Below are positions 22,640 to 34,853 of a stretch of 64,000 nt of DNA, in pieces. The notes beneath the pieces are model-generated. The model saw only the letters and a list, made by a program, of their open reading frames with translations. It was not told the origin of the DNA and did not search any database. The translations under genes were made by a program, and so were the position numbers. Source of the DNA: Diogma glabrata (lineage: Eukaryota > Arthropoda > Insecta > Diptera > Cylindrotomidae); contig OY856186.1 of NCBI GenBank assembly GCA_963693315.1, forward strand, positions 93,097,802 to 93,161,801. Direction: 5' to 3'. Each line of letters opens with the position of its first letter. The first letter of the stretch is position 1.

Positions 22640-22715
22640 TTTAAAGTATTGATATATCCAGTGCATTTACTGTCCTTTGAAGGATATATTATATCAATAC
22701 TTCTCGGTTCTGTAA
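22640..22715. repeat. stem-loop in each array unit
   Basis: AAGTATTGATATATCC and GGATATATTATATCAATACTT form an imperfect inverted repeat of about 16 bp, about 20 nt apart. The same stem-loop recurs in units 2 to 4 (near 26480, 35735 and 40050). Confidence 0.6.
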
Positions 22716-23339
22716 TTCTAATTCAGTAAATCCACATATTGGATTTGACTGGATTCGAACCGTCGATACATCGCTTACCTTTGAGATAAAGGTTGGACCA
22801 AAAAGTAAAACAGAGATGTATTATGAAAATTTGGGATAAATTTGTTTAGAAAACAATTGCATTAGTTAAATTTCTACTCCTAGTTCGTACCGTTTGTTTG
22901 TTGTGACATTTGTTTACGTAGGCGTCGTTATTTTTATTATACTTTTTTTGTATTTATCAAAATTTTGTCATACTACCTCCAAAATCATTAATATTTTTAA
23001 TAGTTTTTGGTTTTTGATCATAATTGGTTGACTTTCAGTAGTAATATATTAATTTTATGCGTTTATTTTTCAATTTCAATTGGACCCCAACAGCTTTTTT
23101 TGAAATTTTAGTCTGCGACACTGAATAGATGCGCACAACCACCAATTTTCGACTTTCGTATTTGCTGGTAAAAAAATACTACTATACTACTATTGTAAGT
23201 TTGCTTGTTTTTTTAGCACAGAAAAAATCGTGAACTTATAGCGGAATTTTAAAATTAAAACTCAATATAAATAATTTGAAAAATATTTAATACTCCATAT
23301 AAAAATACTCCATATAAAAGAAATTTTAAAAGATTTATA

Positions 23340-23830
23340 CTAAGTTTATACCAACGATAGTTTAATAGAATCATAGTTTTTTGCTATTAAACTATATCGA
23401 TACATTGGGTGTTTATAGTTTATACTCTATACCACAAAATAATATTATTCTATCTGTGGTATAAACACTCAGAATAATATTGACAGATAGAATACGGCTA
23501 CCGTATTTCAAATTTGGATATTAAATATTATCAATCGAAAAGTATTTCAACAAAAAATTATAATATTAATGTTTATATTAATGTAAAATTAAAACTAAAT
23601 TTTGAGTGATTTTGATGTTGCACAGATTTTACAATCGCATGTAATTTTGTTTTACATTTTACATTTTGATGGGTACAATTTTTTTGAATATGCTGAATAT
23701 ATATAAAAGCAAAATATCAAATAACTATCTGTCATAGTAAAACGGTATTATTCTAGCCGATTACACCGTAATAGCTATGTTGCTAGTTGCTATTATTATC
23801 TATTATTCTATCATGGTGTAAACATTAATC
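23340..23830. mobile_element. possible MITE inside every array unit
   Basis: Left end AAGTTTATACCAACGATAG (about 23343) and the complement of the right end, ATGTTTACACCATGATAG (about 23826), are imperfect inverted repeats. Inside are further inverted pairs (GGTATAAACACTCAGAATAA and the ATTATTCTATCTGT block). It is present in all units, so it predates the array. The boundary call is approximate. Confidence 0.35.
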
Positions 23831-24524
23831 CATTTTTTGCAATATTCATTGTTTTCTGCATATGGCGTCAACCAAGCGGACTACGAATGTTGTGGGTTTT
23901 GGAATTTGGTTTAGTTATAAAACTGTAGTGACACCATGTCTGTTAATGCTGTAGTGACACCATGTCTGTTAATATTGGACATTTTTAAGAAAAGCAAAAG
24001 TAATGGCATTGCTTATATTCAGAATGTTATTTTTATTTTTTAATATATGTGTAGAATCGTATTGGTAGATCGTTGGTATTGGTAGATCGTAGATTAATAG
24101 TCAATCTCCATACTTTTTCATAAGATTTTGGAATTTATCAGTTTTAGTGATAGAGTTTGTAGTGCTACTTTATATTTGTTAAAACTTTTTTTAATATTAT
24201 TTTACAATGTTTTGTATGTTTGAATTATTTTTGACGATTTCCCTTTTTTCATAAACAAACATTTAGTAGTTGTCCTGATAGAATACAATAATCTGAAAAT
24301 GAAAGTATTTCTACATTTTTTTTTACTAAAACATGTTTTGTTTATCTTAACATATACATATATAGTATATATGTAATGAAAAGCCGATCCAAATTATATT
24401 TTTCAAATTTGAATATCTCGAAACCAAAACAAATAACACAAAAACCAATTCACCATGAATAAAGTTTTGGTTTGAGTCGATACTAAAAATAAATCTTAAA
24501 TTTAATCTTACACTTGTTAAAATA

Positions 24525-25227
24525 TCGTCGCCTTAATAATGAAATAACGTATGCCATATATACGTTGTTATTATATAATGGGTGCGCTGCATTCCCCATA
24601 AGGATGTCTATAGAGTGGCATTTCAACATTTTCCAATTATTTTATAACGGGGGGGGGGGAAATTAATATATTGTTAATCAACGTACATGCAAATTTGAAT
24701 TTGGTTAAATATTGAAACAGCGTAAATACATGTACGTTATTTTAATTCCTACAGAATAATAACTTGGGTAAAATCATTGTCGTATATATTACATACATTA
24801 CGATCGCCACACGAAATGGTAAATCTAAAATATTGTATAAGCATCATTCATGACAACATGATATGCCGGTTCATATAAATAAAAAATTGTAAAAATATCA
24901 TGCGTTATTTCAATAATAACTTATTTAAGGCTTAATCGTACTTCCATGCAAAATGAAATAACGTATACGAAATATGAAATAACGTATAAGGTACCTGATT
25001 GACTTTTCACCTCTTTTTAGGTAGAAAAGCCAGCAGGTACCAATGTGAAATTTTAATATGTTGTGGGGAAATTAGTCAAGATTAATTGGTAGAAATTTTT
25101 TTTTCCAATATCTTTATTCATTCAATAGTGCCGAGTTTACGAGAATCAGAAAATCGAAAAATCTTTAAACCCAATTATCTCGAAACTACACTTTTGCGAA
25201 TACGTTGTTTCATTATTAAAGCGACGA
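24525..25227. mobile_element. MITE-like element private to unit 1
   Basis: The ends read TCGTCGCCTTAATAATGAAA and, from the other side, TCGTCGCTTTAATAATGAAA. In units 3 and 4 the same place reads GTTAAAATATAAATAAACAA without the insert. The join fits a TA target duplication (24523-24524 and 25228-25229), as for Tc1/mariner-derived MITEs; because the flank is ATAT a 4-bp duplication is equally possible. Interior repeats of ATGAAATAACGTAT occur near 24960-24990. No coding capacity. Confidence 0.8.
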
Positions 25228-25597
25228 TATAAATAAACAATTTCACGATACCAGAAATATCGAATTTGTGAAATCAATCATTTGTTTGTGCAACTAAAAT
25301 TTTAAAAATAACATTTGTTTTTGAATACAAAGATAGCTTATATATGTGACATCTCAACAAACATTTCTTTAATCTAAATTTGAATGGTTGAAAACATGGG
25401 TTCGGACATTCTTCTTTTTATCAATTGACAAGTAAAGCCTGTCTTTGATAATTTGTATACACATCCATTTTTCTCCGAATCCTGTATAATTCTGTATAAT
25501 AAAAGTAAAATAATTTATAAAAAATATTCGTTTACCCTTTTTATTTATTTATCTACTACTTTTATTAGTCACAACCTGAAGAAAGCGTTTTGTTTAT

Positions 25598-26343
25598 CTA
25601 TTCGTCGTCACTGCTCGATTTCTCACTAGATATTTCATCCGAATCATCAGCATTTTCGGTCTCTTCCGCTTTAAATTTCTCTAAGTACTCTACCAGTTCC
25701 TGTAAAAACTAATACATTAATTGTATTGAACACATGTTGCAACTTAATTTGACTTCTTACTGTTGATAATTTTAAATTGCAGATGTAGTTTTCAACTTCA
25801 TCTGAGTAGTTTTTTTCTAACTTCTTCTTTTCAGTTTTACTCAAATTTTTGAATTCAGCTTTACTCAAATTTTTGAATTCAGCTTTAGATACAACTTTCG
25901 ACTTGCCTTTTGAGTGTTTTAAAAGCCAAAATTTATAATATGTTCTGAAATGCCAAAAATAGTATTAATTTAATAGCGAATGTTTGGTTGTAAATTTACA
26001 ACCTTGGGCTTGGAGGTCTTTCAATTTAAAATGACTGTTTGTTATCGGATTTTTTCTTTTTCGAAGCAGATTCATCGTTAGATTTAACATTGAAATCTGA
26101 TTCAACATTTTCTCCCTTACTGAATCGTCTTTTTTTTGATTTCTTGATCTTAATAGGATCTTTGGCAAACGGAGATTTCGCTGTTTTTTTTACCTGACCC
26201 GGTGATTTAACACTAATATTCATTTGAATGTATGTGTGATATCTGTCAGTTGGAGGTTTATATGGTTTTCTATAGAATGAATTCAACGTTTCTAATTCTT
26301 TTCCTACGGCTAAACAATTTTTTTCACCTGACTTATTCGTATT
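25598..26343 (-). CDS. candidate three-exon gene end (unit 2 copy, frame broken)
   Basis: Same exon layout as at 21761-22507, shifted by about 3,836 bp. The eight-T run that ends exon A early is present, as in unit 1. One G fewer is found next to the exon A donor, and exon C carries a change (TTAAATTTC for TTTAATTTC). Confidence 0.4.
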
Positions 26344-27298
26344 CTGCTACCTATCAATCATCGAAACAGTTCATTCCAGAATGAAAATACATAGCATTGT
26401 TGTTGTTAAATTATCAAATAAATAAAATAAATGTTTTAGAAATATTGTTATATTTAAAATATTGAAATATTTTTTTTTAAAGTATTGATATATCCAGTGC
26501 ATTTACTGTCCTTTGAAGGATATATTATATCAATACTTCTCGGTTCTGTAATTCTAATTCAGTAAATCCATATATTGGATTTGACTGGATTCGAACCGTC
26601 GATACATCGCTTACCTTTGAGATAAAGGTTGGACCAAAAAGTAAAACAGAGATGTATTATGAAAATTTGGGATAAATTTGTTTAGAAAACAATTGCATTA
26701 GTTAAATTTCTACTCCTAGTTCGTACCGTTTGTTTGTTGTGACATTTGTTTACGTAGGCGTCGTTATTTTTATTATACTTTTTTTGTATTTATCAAAATT
26801 TTGTCATACTACCTCCAAAATCATTAATATTTTTAATAGTTTTTGGTTTTTGATCATAATTGGTTGACTTTCAGTAGTAATATATTAATTTTATGCGTTT
26901 ATTTTTCAATTTCAATTGGACCCCAACAGCTTTTTTTGAAATTTTAGTCTGCGACACTGAATAGATGCGCACAACCACCAATTTTCGACTTTCGTATTTG
27001 CTGGTAAAAAAGTACTACTATACTACTATTGTAAGTTTGCTTGTTTTTTTAGCACAGAAAAAATCGTGAACTTATAGCGGAATTTTAAAATTAAAACTCA
27101 ATATAAATAATTTGAAAAATATTTAATACTCCATATAAAAATACTCCATATAAAAAAAATTTTAAAAGATTTATACTAACACTTTTTGCCGTAGGCTCTT
27201 GGCGTAATTCGTTGAATAACATATTTGTTTGACACTTGTTTTTTACGCACGTTAATATAAATTTTTAAAAAAATAAAAGATTAAATTTTATTTTTATG

Positions 27299-27343
27299 AT
27301 TACTCTATATATTTCGTCTTTTTAGGACATCCTCAGGAGTAAT
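27299..27343 (-). ncRNA. hammerhead-ribozyme-like motif (left terminus)
   Basis: Inverted copy of the motif at 29539-29583, read on the minus strand, with the same core CTGAGGA, GAAA and the 7-bp closing stem ATTACTC/GAGTAAT. Confidence 0.6.
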
Positions 27344-27392
27344 GCCGTTTAGTTTGATATATCGGTGTTTATATACAAGATAATTTTAACTA

Positions 27393-29149
27393 GTTCTCAA
27401 AGAACAGGTGAGTGTTACTTGTAACAATTTTTCTCAATCAACGAAAGTGATAAAATCGATCAAAAATAAAATTGTAAAGGATGACCTAATCGTTTGCAAG
27501 GCTGATAAAGGCAATACCATCACTATTCTTAATAGATCAGATTACAATTTGAAAATGATGGATTTTATCACAGATAGTCAAGCCCTAGTGTTACTAAAAG
27601 ACCCTACCCCATCATTTAAACTAGCAGTGAGTCAGTGCATCAAAACGTGTGAAATTGTTTTTCAAAACGATGGTTGGAAGTATACTATTATGAATTGCAT
27701 GGCGCCAACTTTATATGGTTTGCCTAAGATTCATAAAGAGAATATGCCGATTAGACCTATCGTTTCTTATTGCAATGCAACGCTTATAAATTGTGTAAAA
27801 AATTTATCACTTTGTTCAATGAACACACACATTTCTCATCCACATATTCTGTAAAAAATTCAATAGATCTGGTCAATAAAATTAGTAATATCCGTTGCGT
27901 TTCCAACGCCAAACTGGTTTCCTTTGACGTAGTTAGGCTTTTCACTTCCGTTCCTCTTATTAAATTAACAGAGATAGTTAATAGTTATATTAATCGAGAC
28001 ATCCTAGATCCTGCTCTACAGGTGGAACTGAAGAGAATATATAAGACTTGCATTGAACAAAATTACTTTTGTTTCGATTCAAAGTACTATAAGTTTTCAG
28101 ATGGTTTACCTATGGGCTCTCCTCTTTCTCCCCTCCTGGCAGAAATTTTCATGAATCATTTTGAAACCTTAATTTTTTCGGAGAAAAACCCATCCTGCCG
28201 TAATATAATATTTTGGTATAGGTATGTTGACGATGTTTTGTGTTATTGGGGTGGAACAGAGAGACAATTGAATTGTTTTTTACTATGGCTTAATTCACAG
28301 TTTGAAACAATAAAGTTTTCTCTTGAAATAGAAACCCAGAATTCCATAAACTTCCTCGACATCACAATTACCCGTTTAGACTCAAAGTTTGATTTTAGTA
28401 TTTATAGAAAACCTACTTATAGCGACGCTATTATTCACGCTAATTCAAATCACCCTATAAATTCTAAATTATCTGCCTTTCATTCATTTTTCGAGAGATT
28501 GTTAAATATCCCCCTGTCAGAAACGAATTATAAAAAAGAGCTGAACACCATTTTAAATATCGCGCGTAACAATGGTTACGAAGATAGATTAGTCTTGCGG
28601 TTATTAAAACGTAAACGAAAACAAAAACTCTTACGTAATATTTATCCAGTTCCAAAAGTTTCTGAAAACAAATAGCGTCGACTAGGTTATATTGGTCCAA
28701 TTAGTTCAAAATTAGGAAATTTCGCATCCCGATATTCTAAAACCAAATTTGCTTTCTCGACTAAAAAAACTTTAAAAAAACTTCTTTTTAATAATATACC
28801 CAAAATAGATCCTTTACGGAAATCCGGTGTATATCAAATTAAATGTAATGACTGTAGCTACAAATACATAGGCCAGACTGGACGTAGCTTTAAAATTAGA
28901 GCAAATGAGCATTTCGCGTGTATAAGGAAGGGAAATCAGGAATCCGCTTTAGCCAACCATATCATAAGTTCAAACCATAATGTTTCTCTTGATAATCTTT
29001 CTATTCTACATACTCAACCAAAAGGTAGAAAGTTAGATATTCTAGAATCTTATGAGATACGTAAGTCCTTATTTTTCAATGAAAATATTTTAAATGAACA
29101 AACTGAAATTAAATATTCTCCTTTAACCGATCCGGCTCTTTTTTATTAG
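27393..29149 (+). pseudogene. Penelope-like RT with GIY-YIG endonuclease
   Basis: The RT part holds ADKGNTITILNRSDY, TLYGLPKIHK, RPIVS, SFDVVRLFTSVP, DGLPMGSPLSPLLAEIFM and the catalytic YRYVDDVL, then INFLDITITR and IYRKPTYSD. All are Penelope-type. The endonuclease follows with GVYQIKCNDC, KYIGQTGRSFKIRANEH and a tail ending at TAG 29147-29149. Three defects are visible: no ATG and a missing N-terminus (the first usable codon at 27408 is GTG), a one-base frameshift near 27775, and an in-frame TAG at 28673-28675 between RT and endonuclease. Only about 580 codons are present where a full element has more. Catalytic residues of both domains are kept. Confidence 0.9.
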
Positions 29150-29538
29150 GTTTTTCCTTTCATTTATTTCATTAGAAACGTTTAAGACTGGTTAGGTAAA
29201 TTATTTAGTCCTTTACTCCAAGTAATTACTTTATTGTTTTTTCGGATATTTCTCTTTTCCTTTGTTTTTATTTTCAGATTCTTCCGACATAGAGGATTGC
29301 CGTTTACTCCCATTTCATCATTCATAAATTTTGATATTTTAATTTGGTTTATCTTTAGTTTTTTGTAATTGTATACATTGTTATTATTGTTAAGTTTTAT
29401 TGTATGTTCCCTCCTTCTCTTTTAAGTTAAATGTAATTATTTTAGGAACTTGTTATGTATAGAGTCACAAATTTTGAGATTGTTAGTATTAGTTAAAATT
29501 ATCTTGTATATAAACACCGATATATCAAACTAAACGAC

Positions 29539-29583
29539 ATTACTCCTGAGGATGTCCTAAAAAGACGAAATATATAGAGTAAT
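29539..29583 (+). ncRNA. hammerhead-ribozyme-like motif (right terminus)
   Basis: The order is stem I ATTACTC, core CTGAGGA, a small hairpin with GTC/GAC, GAAA, a minimal 2-bp stem III around ATATAT, a cleavage-type UA and then GAGTAAT, which pairs perfectly with the first strand. Type I hammerheads with very short stem III are known in Penelope-like elements. One extra U between CTGAGGA and the hairpin departs from consensus. The predicted cleavage point follows 29576. Confidence 0.65.
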
Positions 29584-30383
29584 CATAAAAATAAAATTTA
29601 ATCTTTTATTTTTTTAAAAATTTATATTAACGTGCGTAAAAAATAAGTGTCAAACAAATATGTGATTTATACTAAGTTTATACCAACGATAGTTTAATAG
29701 AATCATAGTTTTTTGCTATTAAACTATATCGATACATTGGGTGTTTATAGTTTATACTCTATACCAAAAAATAATATTATTCTATCTGTGGTATAAACAC
29801 TCAGAATAATATTGACAGATAGAATACGGCTACCGTATTTCAAATTTGGATATTAAATATTATCAATCGAAAAGTATTTCAACAAAAAATTATAATATTA
29901 ATGTTTATATTAATGTAAAATTAAAACTAAATTTTGAGTGATTTTGATGTTGCACAGATTTTACAATCGCATGTAATTTTGTTTTACATTTTACATTTTG
30001 ATGGGTACAATTTTTTTGAATATGCTGAATATATATAAAAGCAAAATATCAAATAACTATCTGTCATAGTAAAACGGTATTATTCTAGCCGATTACACCG
30101 TAATAGCTATGTTGCTAGTTGCTATTATTATCTATTATTCTATCATGGTGTAAACATTAATCCATTTTTTGCAATATTCATTGTTTTTTGCATATGGCGG
30201 ACTACGAATGTTGTGGGTTTTGGAATTTGGTTTAGTTATAAAACTGTAGTGACACCATGTCTGTTAATGCTGTAGTGACACCATGTCTGTTAATATTGGA
30301 CATTTTTAAGAAAAGCAAAAGTAATGGCATTGCTTATATTCAGAATGTTATTTTTATTTTTTAATATATGTGTAGAATCGTAT

Positions 30384-32840
30384 TTTTTTTTTTTTTTTTT
30401 AATAAAATGTGTTGTGTAATAGGGTTTAGAATATGTGTCACAACAACACATAAATACCTTTTAAGACCTAGGTCTAGACCTGGGTCCCACAACAACTGGC
30501 GTTCTGAGGTGTAGATTAACGCTTTTTTTAAACATCTGTGGGTTGAAGCCACCTGAGACTAAGTGTTCCGGCAAACTATTCCATTTGTACGCAGTTCGGA
30601 CAAAGAAGTCTCTCTGCGATCTGCCAGTATGACAGCGCGGGATCTTTACCGTTTCACTGGTTGCGGCAGCCGATTGCCGAGTGGAACGGGGGTAAGAATA
30701 AGTTTGAGGCATGATGCCGCTGATTTCATCTGAGCACTGCTGATGACGATATTTGTAAAAAACAACGAGGTCAGCAACAGTGCGACGATGTTGTAGGGAA
30801 TCAAGTTTTGATGTCAAAGTTCGATCACCTACAATTCGTATAGCTCGCTTTTGAACAGAGTCCAAGAGGGCCAAGATGGAAACAGAGGCAGCACCCCAAA
30901 CTTGACAGCAGTACTCCATACAGGGACGAATATAGGACTTATAAACATGGAGCAATTGGTATGGAGTGAAAAATTTTTTGCATCTATTTAGGAGGCCGAG
31001 TTTTTTAGACGCGCTTTTTGCCATCGCCATTACATGATCGTTCCAGAGTAGGTCATTTGAAACTGTGACACCCAATAAACGAATGTTTTTACATTCACCT
31101 ATTGGTTCATCACACATACTAAATAAAATATCTTTGGGGAACTCGGTCTTTAATCTGGAAACAATCAACAGCTGTGTTTTGGTGGAGTTGAAATTGACAA
31201 GGTTTTGGTCACCCCAGTCGACGACTTTATTCAGGTCTTTGTTCACGTTTATGGCAGCGTCTCTCCGGGCAGGATTAATTCGTTCGTGCATTTTACCTTT
31301 TGAAGGAAGGGGCTCGAACGACTTGTGCAGAGTACTATCATCTGCAAAACTATTTATTGGGTTGCTGGTGATTTTCAACAATTCGTTGATATAAATCAAA
31401 AATAGGGTTGGGGACAATACTGAGCCTTGGGGTACACCAGCGTTAATTAGTTTAGACTCAGAAGAATATCCGTCTAAGGTTACCGAAATGTATCGGTCGG
31501 ATAGAAAATTTTGAATCAGCTTCACAACATTGGGATGTAAACCGTACGCAACGAGCTTGTTGATTAAGTTGGCATGCCAGACTCGATCGAATGCCTTGGA
31601 GATGTCTAAAGCGATAACGTATGTTTCACCACCTTTATCAAGTATGCTGTTCCAACAATGCGCTACATAGTTTAATAGATCGGTAGTTGATCTTTTGTTT
31701 CGAAAACCGTATAGGCTGTCGGATATTAAATGATTTTCTTCCAGAAATTTTGAAATATGTGTATTAATATAATGCTCATAGACTTTGGATAGGACCGATA
31801 GTAAAGCTATTGGCCTATAATTTGAGATATCGGATTTTGGTCCCTTTTTGGGGACGGGCTGGACATTTGCCAACTTCCAGCACGAGGGAAATATACCAGA
31901 TTTGTAGGATTGGTAGAATATTTTAGTTAGAGTTGGTGCAAGTTCTTTGGAAAAGGTTTTTAAAATAATGGGTGGAATATTGTCCATTCCTGATGCTTTG
32001 TTGATGTTTAACCCCTTTAAAAGTTTGGCGACTATTTTGGGTTTGAAGTGAAGTTCATTCATATTAACTCCTGAAGACTGGATTTGGGGTATTTCTTTAG
32101 GAGTTTCCAAAACAGTGGAGTTCAGAGCAAAGCGTTCAGCGAACAAGTTAGCTTTTCTTGCGGGATCATTGACGATTAAATCACCATCAATAATAGGGGG
32201 AATAGAAAATTTTGTACCAGAATTTAAGGAATTAATGGCACTGTAGAAACTCTTGTCAGAAACAGACATAGACGTAAGTTTTGAGGCTTTCGCTCTGTCA
32301 ATTTCGGACTTTTCGTTTGAGATAATCTGATTAGATATTTTGTTGGCCTTTAGATATTGGGATCGATTAGTGGGAGTTTTGTTATGAATCCAAATATTAA
32401 ATGATCTACGTTTGTTTCTAAGTGCCGTTTTGGCAGCTTTCGAATACAAGTATTTTTGTTTGGGTTTTACTATGGAGAAAGGGACAAATTTATTGATAGC
32501 AAATTGGATGGTTTCTGTAAAGTTTTGAGCAGAAACATTTACATTGTCAGTGTAAAAACAATGACGGTCGAAAGGGAAACCATGGAAAAAATTTTGAAGA
32601 CCACTCTTATCCATTTTTGAGTAGTGAAATATTTTACGGGGTTTGGGAGCTGTAGTTTTAAGTAAATCAGTTTTGATAACTGATGAGATTAAATAATGAT
32701 CAGAATTTCCAATACTACCTTTCGCAACATCGACACTCGTAATATCTGGCATTGTGGTAAGATAGAGATCTAGTAGAAAACTATTATCACCGCCATTACG
32801 GGGAGTGAAAGTCGGGCTTTTAACAATTTGGAATAGGCCC
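30384..32840 (-). mobile_element. 5'-truncated CR1-like LINE
   Basis: Inserted in unit 2 between GAATCGTAT and TGGTAGATCG, which are contiguous (sharing a T) in the other units. The minus-strand element ends in an A run (18 T at 30383-30400 on the plus strand). The upstream end at 32840 lies within the endonuclease coding region, so only the 3' part was copied. No target duplication of more than 1-2 bp is present. Confidence 0.9.
30461..32840 (-). CDS. LINE ORF2: endonuclease end and reverse transcriptase (5' truncated)
   Basis: A single uninterrupted frame covers the element from its truncated end. It opens inside the endonuclease C-terminus (NGGDNSFLLDLYL, then GNSDHYLISS with the SDH motif). 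The RT follows with INKASGMDNIPP, ANVQPVPKKG, NYRPIALLSVLSKVYE, DISKAFDRVWH, GVPQGSVLSPTLF and the catalytic SFADD. The C-terminal domain ends with RSQRDFFVRTAYKWNSLPE and HLRTPVV, typical of CR1-related elements. About 790 codons are intact with no stop, which suggests a young copy, but it lacks ORF1 and most of the endonuclease. The clade (CR1/Kiri-like) is judged from motif style and not certain. Confidence 0.88.
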
Positions 32841-34553
32841 TGGTAGATCGTTGGTATTGGTAGATCGTAGATTAATAGTCAATCTCCATACTTTTTCATA
32901 AGATTTTGGAATTTATCAGTTTTAGTGATAGAGTTTGTAGTGCTACTTTATATTTGTTAAAACTTTTTTTAATATTATTTTACAATGTTTTGTATGTTTG
33001 AATTATTTTTGACGATTTCCCTTTTTTCATAAACAAACATTTAGTAGTTGTCCTGATAGAATACAATAATCTGAAAATGAAAGTATTTCTACATTTTTTT
33101 TTACTAAAACATGTTTTGTTTATCTTAACATATACATACATAGTATATATGTAATGAAAAGCCGATCCAAATTATATTTTTCAAATTTGAATATCTCGAA
33201 ACCAAAACAAATAACACAAAAACCAATTCACCATGAATAAAGTTTTGGTTTGAGTCGATACTAAAAATAAATCTTAAATTTAATCTTACACTTGTTAAAA
33301 TAAACAATTTCACGATACCAGAAATATCGAATTTGTGAAATCAATCATTTGTTTGTGCAACTAAAATTTTAAAAATAACATTTGTTTTTGAATACAAAGA
33401 TAGCTTATATATGTGACATCTCAACAAACATTTCTTTAATCTAAATTTGAATGGTTGAAAACATGGGTTCGGACATTCTTCTTTTTATCAATTGACAGGT
33501 AAAGCCTGTCTTTGATAATTTGTATACTGAAAGTAATTGCTATTGTAAATCAAGCTTGTTATGTGTCGTATTAAACAAATTGATGTTACTGTAGTTAAAT
33601 TGTTAATTTTATTGTAATAAGTTTTAAATTTTAATACATAATTTATAATTTCCAATCCTTGCCTTTTCTATGATTAATGTGGCAAAATATTTTATAGAGA
33701 CCGAAATTCGTAATTCTCTTATATTCAAAATTTATATTACCATTGTTGGAATTGGGTACAAGTTTTGTTTTAAAGGAGCTGTTAAAATCACTTGAGAGTA
33801 AAATTCTTTACATTCATTAATCATTCCTTACATTCTTTACGTAAAAAACTATTCTTTACTAATCTTTACATAAAAATGTAAAGAATTATTCTTTACATGA
33901 AAATGCACAACTCTGCATTTTTATAATTTTGAAAAAATTGTCTTTTCTTCTATATAACTTTAAAACTATTAATGATGAGTAGAGTTTGTATCTCGGGATT
34001 TCCTGGGCGGGAATTCCCTGAAATTGACTATTTTAACTAATCCCGATTCCCGTGATTTTTATTAATATCACGGGATTTCCCGTATAGTTTAATTATAGAA
34101 TTAAAAAAAATTGAACTGTTAGATAATTATTTTATATCTTATCTTTTTAAGTAAAATTAAAATTAAAAAGTAAAGTAAAATTTGATAGCAATAATTTATT
34201 AATTTCAAATCTGCTTTGCGCTTTGCACTGGTGGAGGCTGACCAAAGCAGGATTTGTTTGCAATTTGGTAAATTTTGTCAATTATTAATTAATATTGATA
34301 CATTTGTTTTACTATATTTGAGTTTTTTATTTAAGAAAACTTTCTTTTTATTGTGATATTTTTTTTATTATTTGATTGTGACAACTAATTTCGAACTTGT
34401 TATTCATTTTCAGGTCGTTTTTCTGAACCTAAAAAATATATCTAACATCTAATTTTTATATACAATAATAAACTCTTGTAAGATTTTTCTTCTTTTTCTA
34501 AAATTTGAAAATCGTAATTAACATAAAATAATACAAGCAATTAATCGGTTCAG

Positions 34554-34745
34554 TGTTTGGAGCCAGAAACAGAGTTAAATCGAAAAAATAATATCGTCCA
34601 TTACAACAAAAACAATCCATTTCAACACTATAACAATTTCGAATCTATAGAGTACTATGCAAACCCATCGGAATCATTTGTTTGGAGTTCAAGTATTGGT
34701 TCTGAGAGTAACAACAACATCCATTTTTCTCCGAATCCTGTATAA
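34554..34745 (+). CDS. candidate terminal exon (unit 3 copy)
   Basis: Same exon as 21461-21652, same acceptor and stop; protein sequence unchanged over the aligned length. Confidence 0.4.
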   Translation, partial: CLEPETELNRKNNIVHYNKNNPFQHYNNFESIEYYANPSESFVWSSSIGSESNNNIHFSPNPV

Positions 34746-34853
34746 TTCTGTATAATAAAAGTAAAATAATTTATAAAAAATATTCGTTTACCCTTTTTAT
34801 TTATTTATCTACTACTTTTATTAGTCACAACCTGAAGAAAGCGTTTTGTTTAT

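Larger units (their letters stand above)
20579..25460. repeat. array unit 1 (with MITE insertion)
   Basis: First copy of the 4.3-kb unit. It contains the extra element at 24525-25227 and 11 extra bases near 23870 compared with the others. It stops at TTGTATAC (25460) and lacks the last 144 bp of the unit. Confidence 0.9.
27180..29663 (+). mobile_element. Penelope-like element with inverted 174-bp termini
   Basis: The insertion splits unit 2 and is flanked by a 12-bp direct repeat GATTTATACTAA (27168-27179 and 29664-29675); units 1, 3 and 4 show the empty site (with a small local difference in 3 and 4). Inverted copies of 174 bp lie at 27219-27392 and 29490-29663, and 39 extra bp precede the left one, a tail-like arrangement known for Penelope elements. 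Between them is an RT plus GIY-YIG frame in the plus direction. The two arms differ at only a few positions, so the insertion is recent relative to the other relics. Confidence 0.92.
25461..33670. repeat. array unit 2 (5'-deleted, two large insertions)
   Basis: Starts at the equivalent of position 21624 of unit 1, directly joined to TTGTATAC. It contains the Penelope-like element at 27180-29663 and the LINE at 30384-32840. With both removed its length (about 3.27 kb) equals the rest of one unit. At 33290-33310 the sequence is 4 bp shorter than in units 3 and 4. Confidence 0.9.

Noticed and set aside
22741..22805. tRNA-like B box (GGTTCGAATCC on the minus strand) in every array unit
   Set aside because: No cloverleaf, acceptor stem or A box could be assembled; a tRNA-derived fragment is possible but unsupported.
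31065..31394. Plus-strand 109-codon ORF
   Set aside because: Antisense shadow of the CR1-like RT frame.
33125..33313. 62-64-codon minus-strand ORF recurring in units 2-4
   Set aside because: Conserved only because the unit is duplicated; no acceptor, domain or codon signal.
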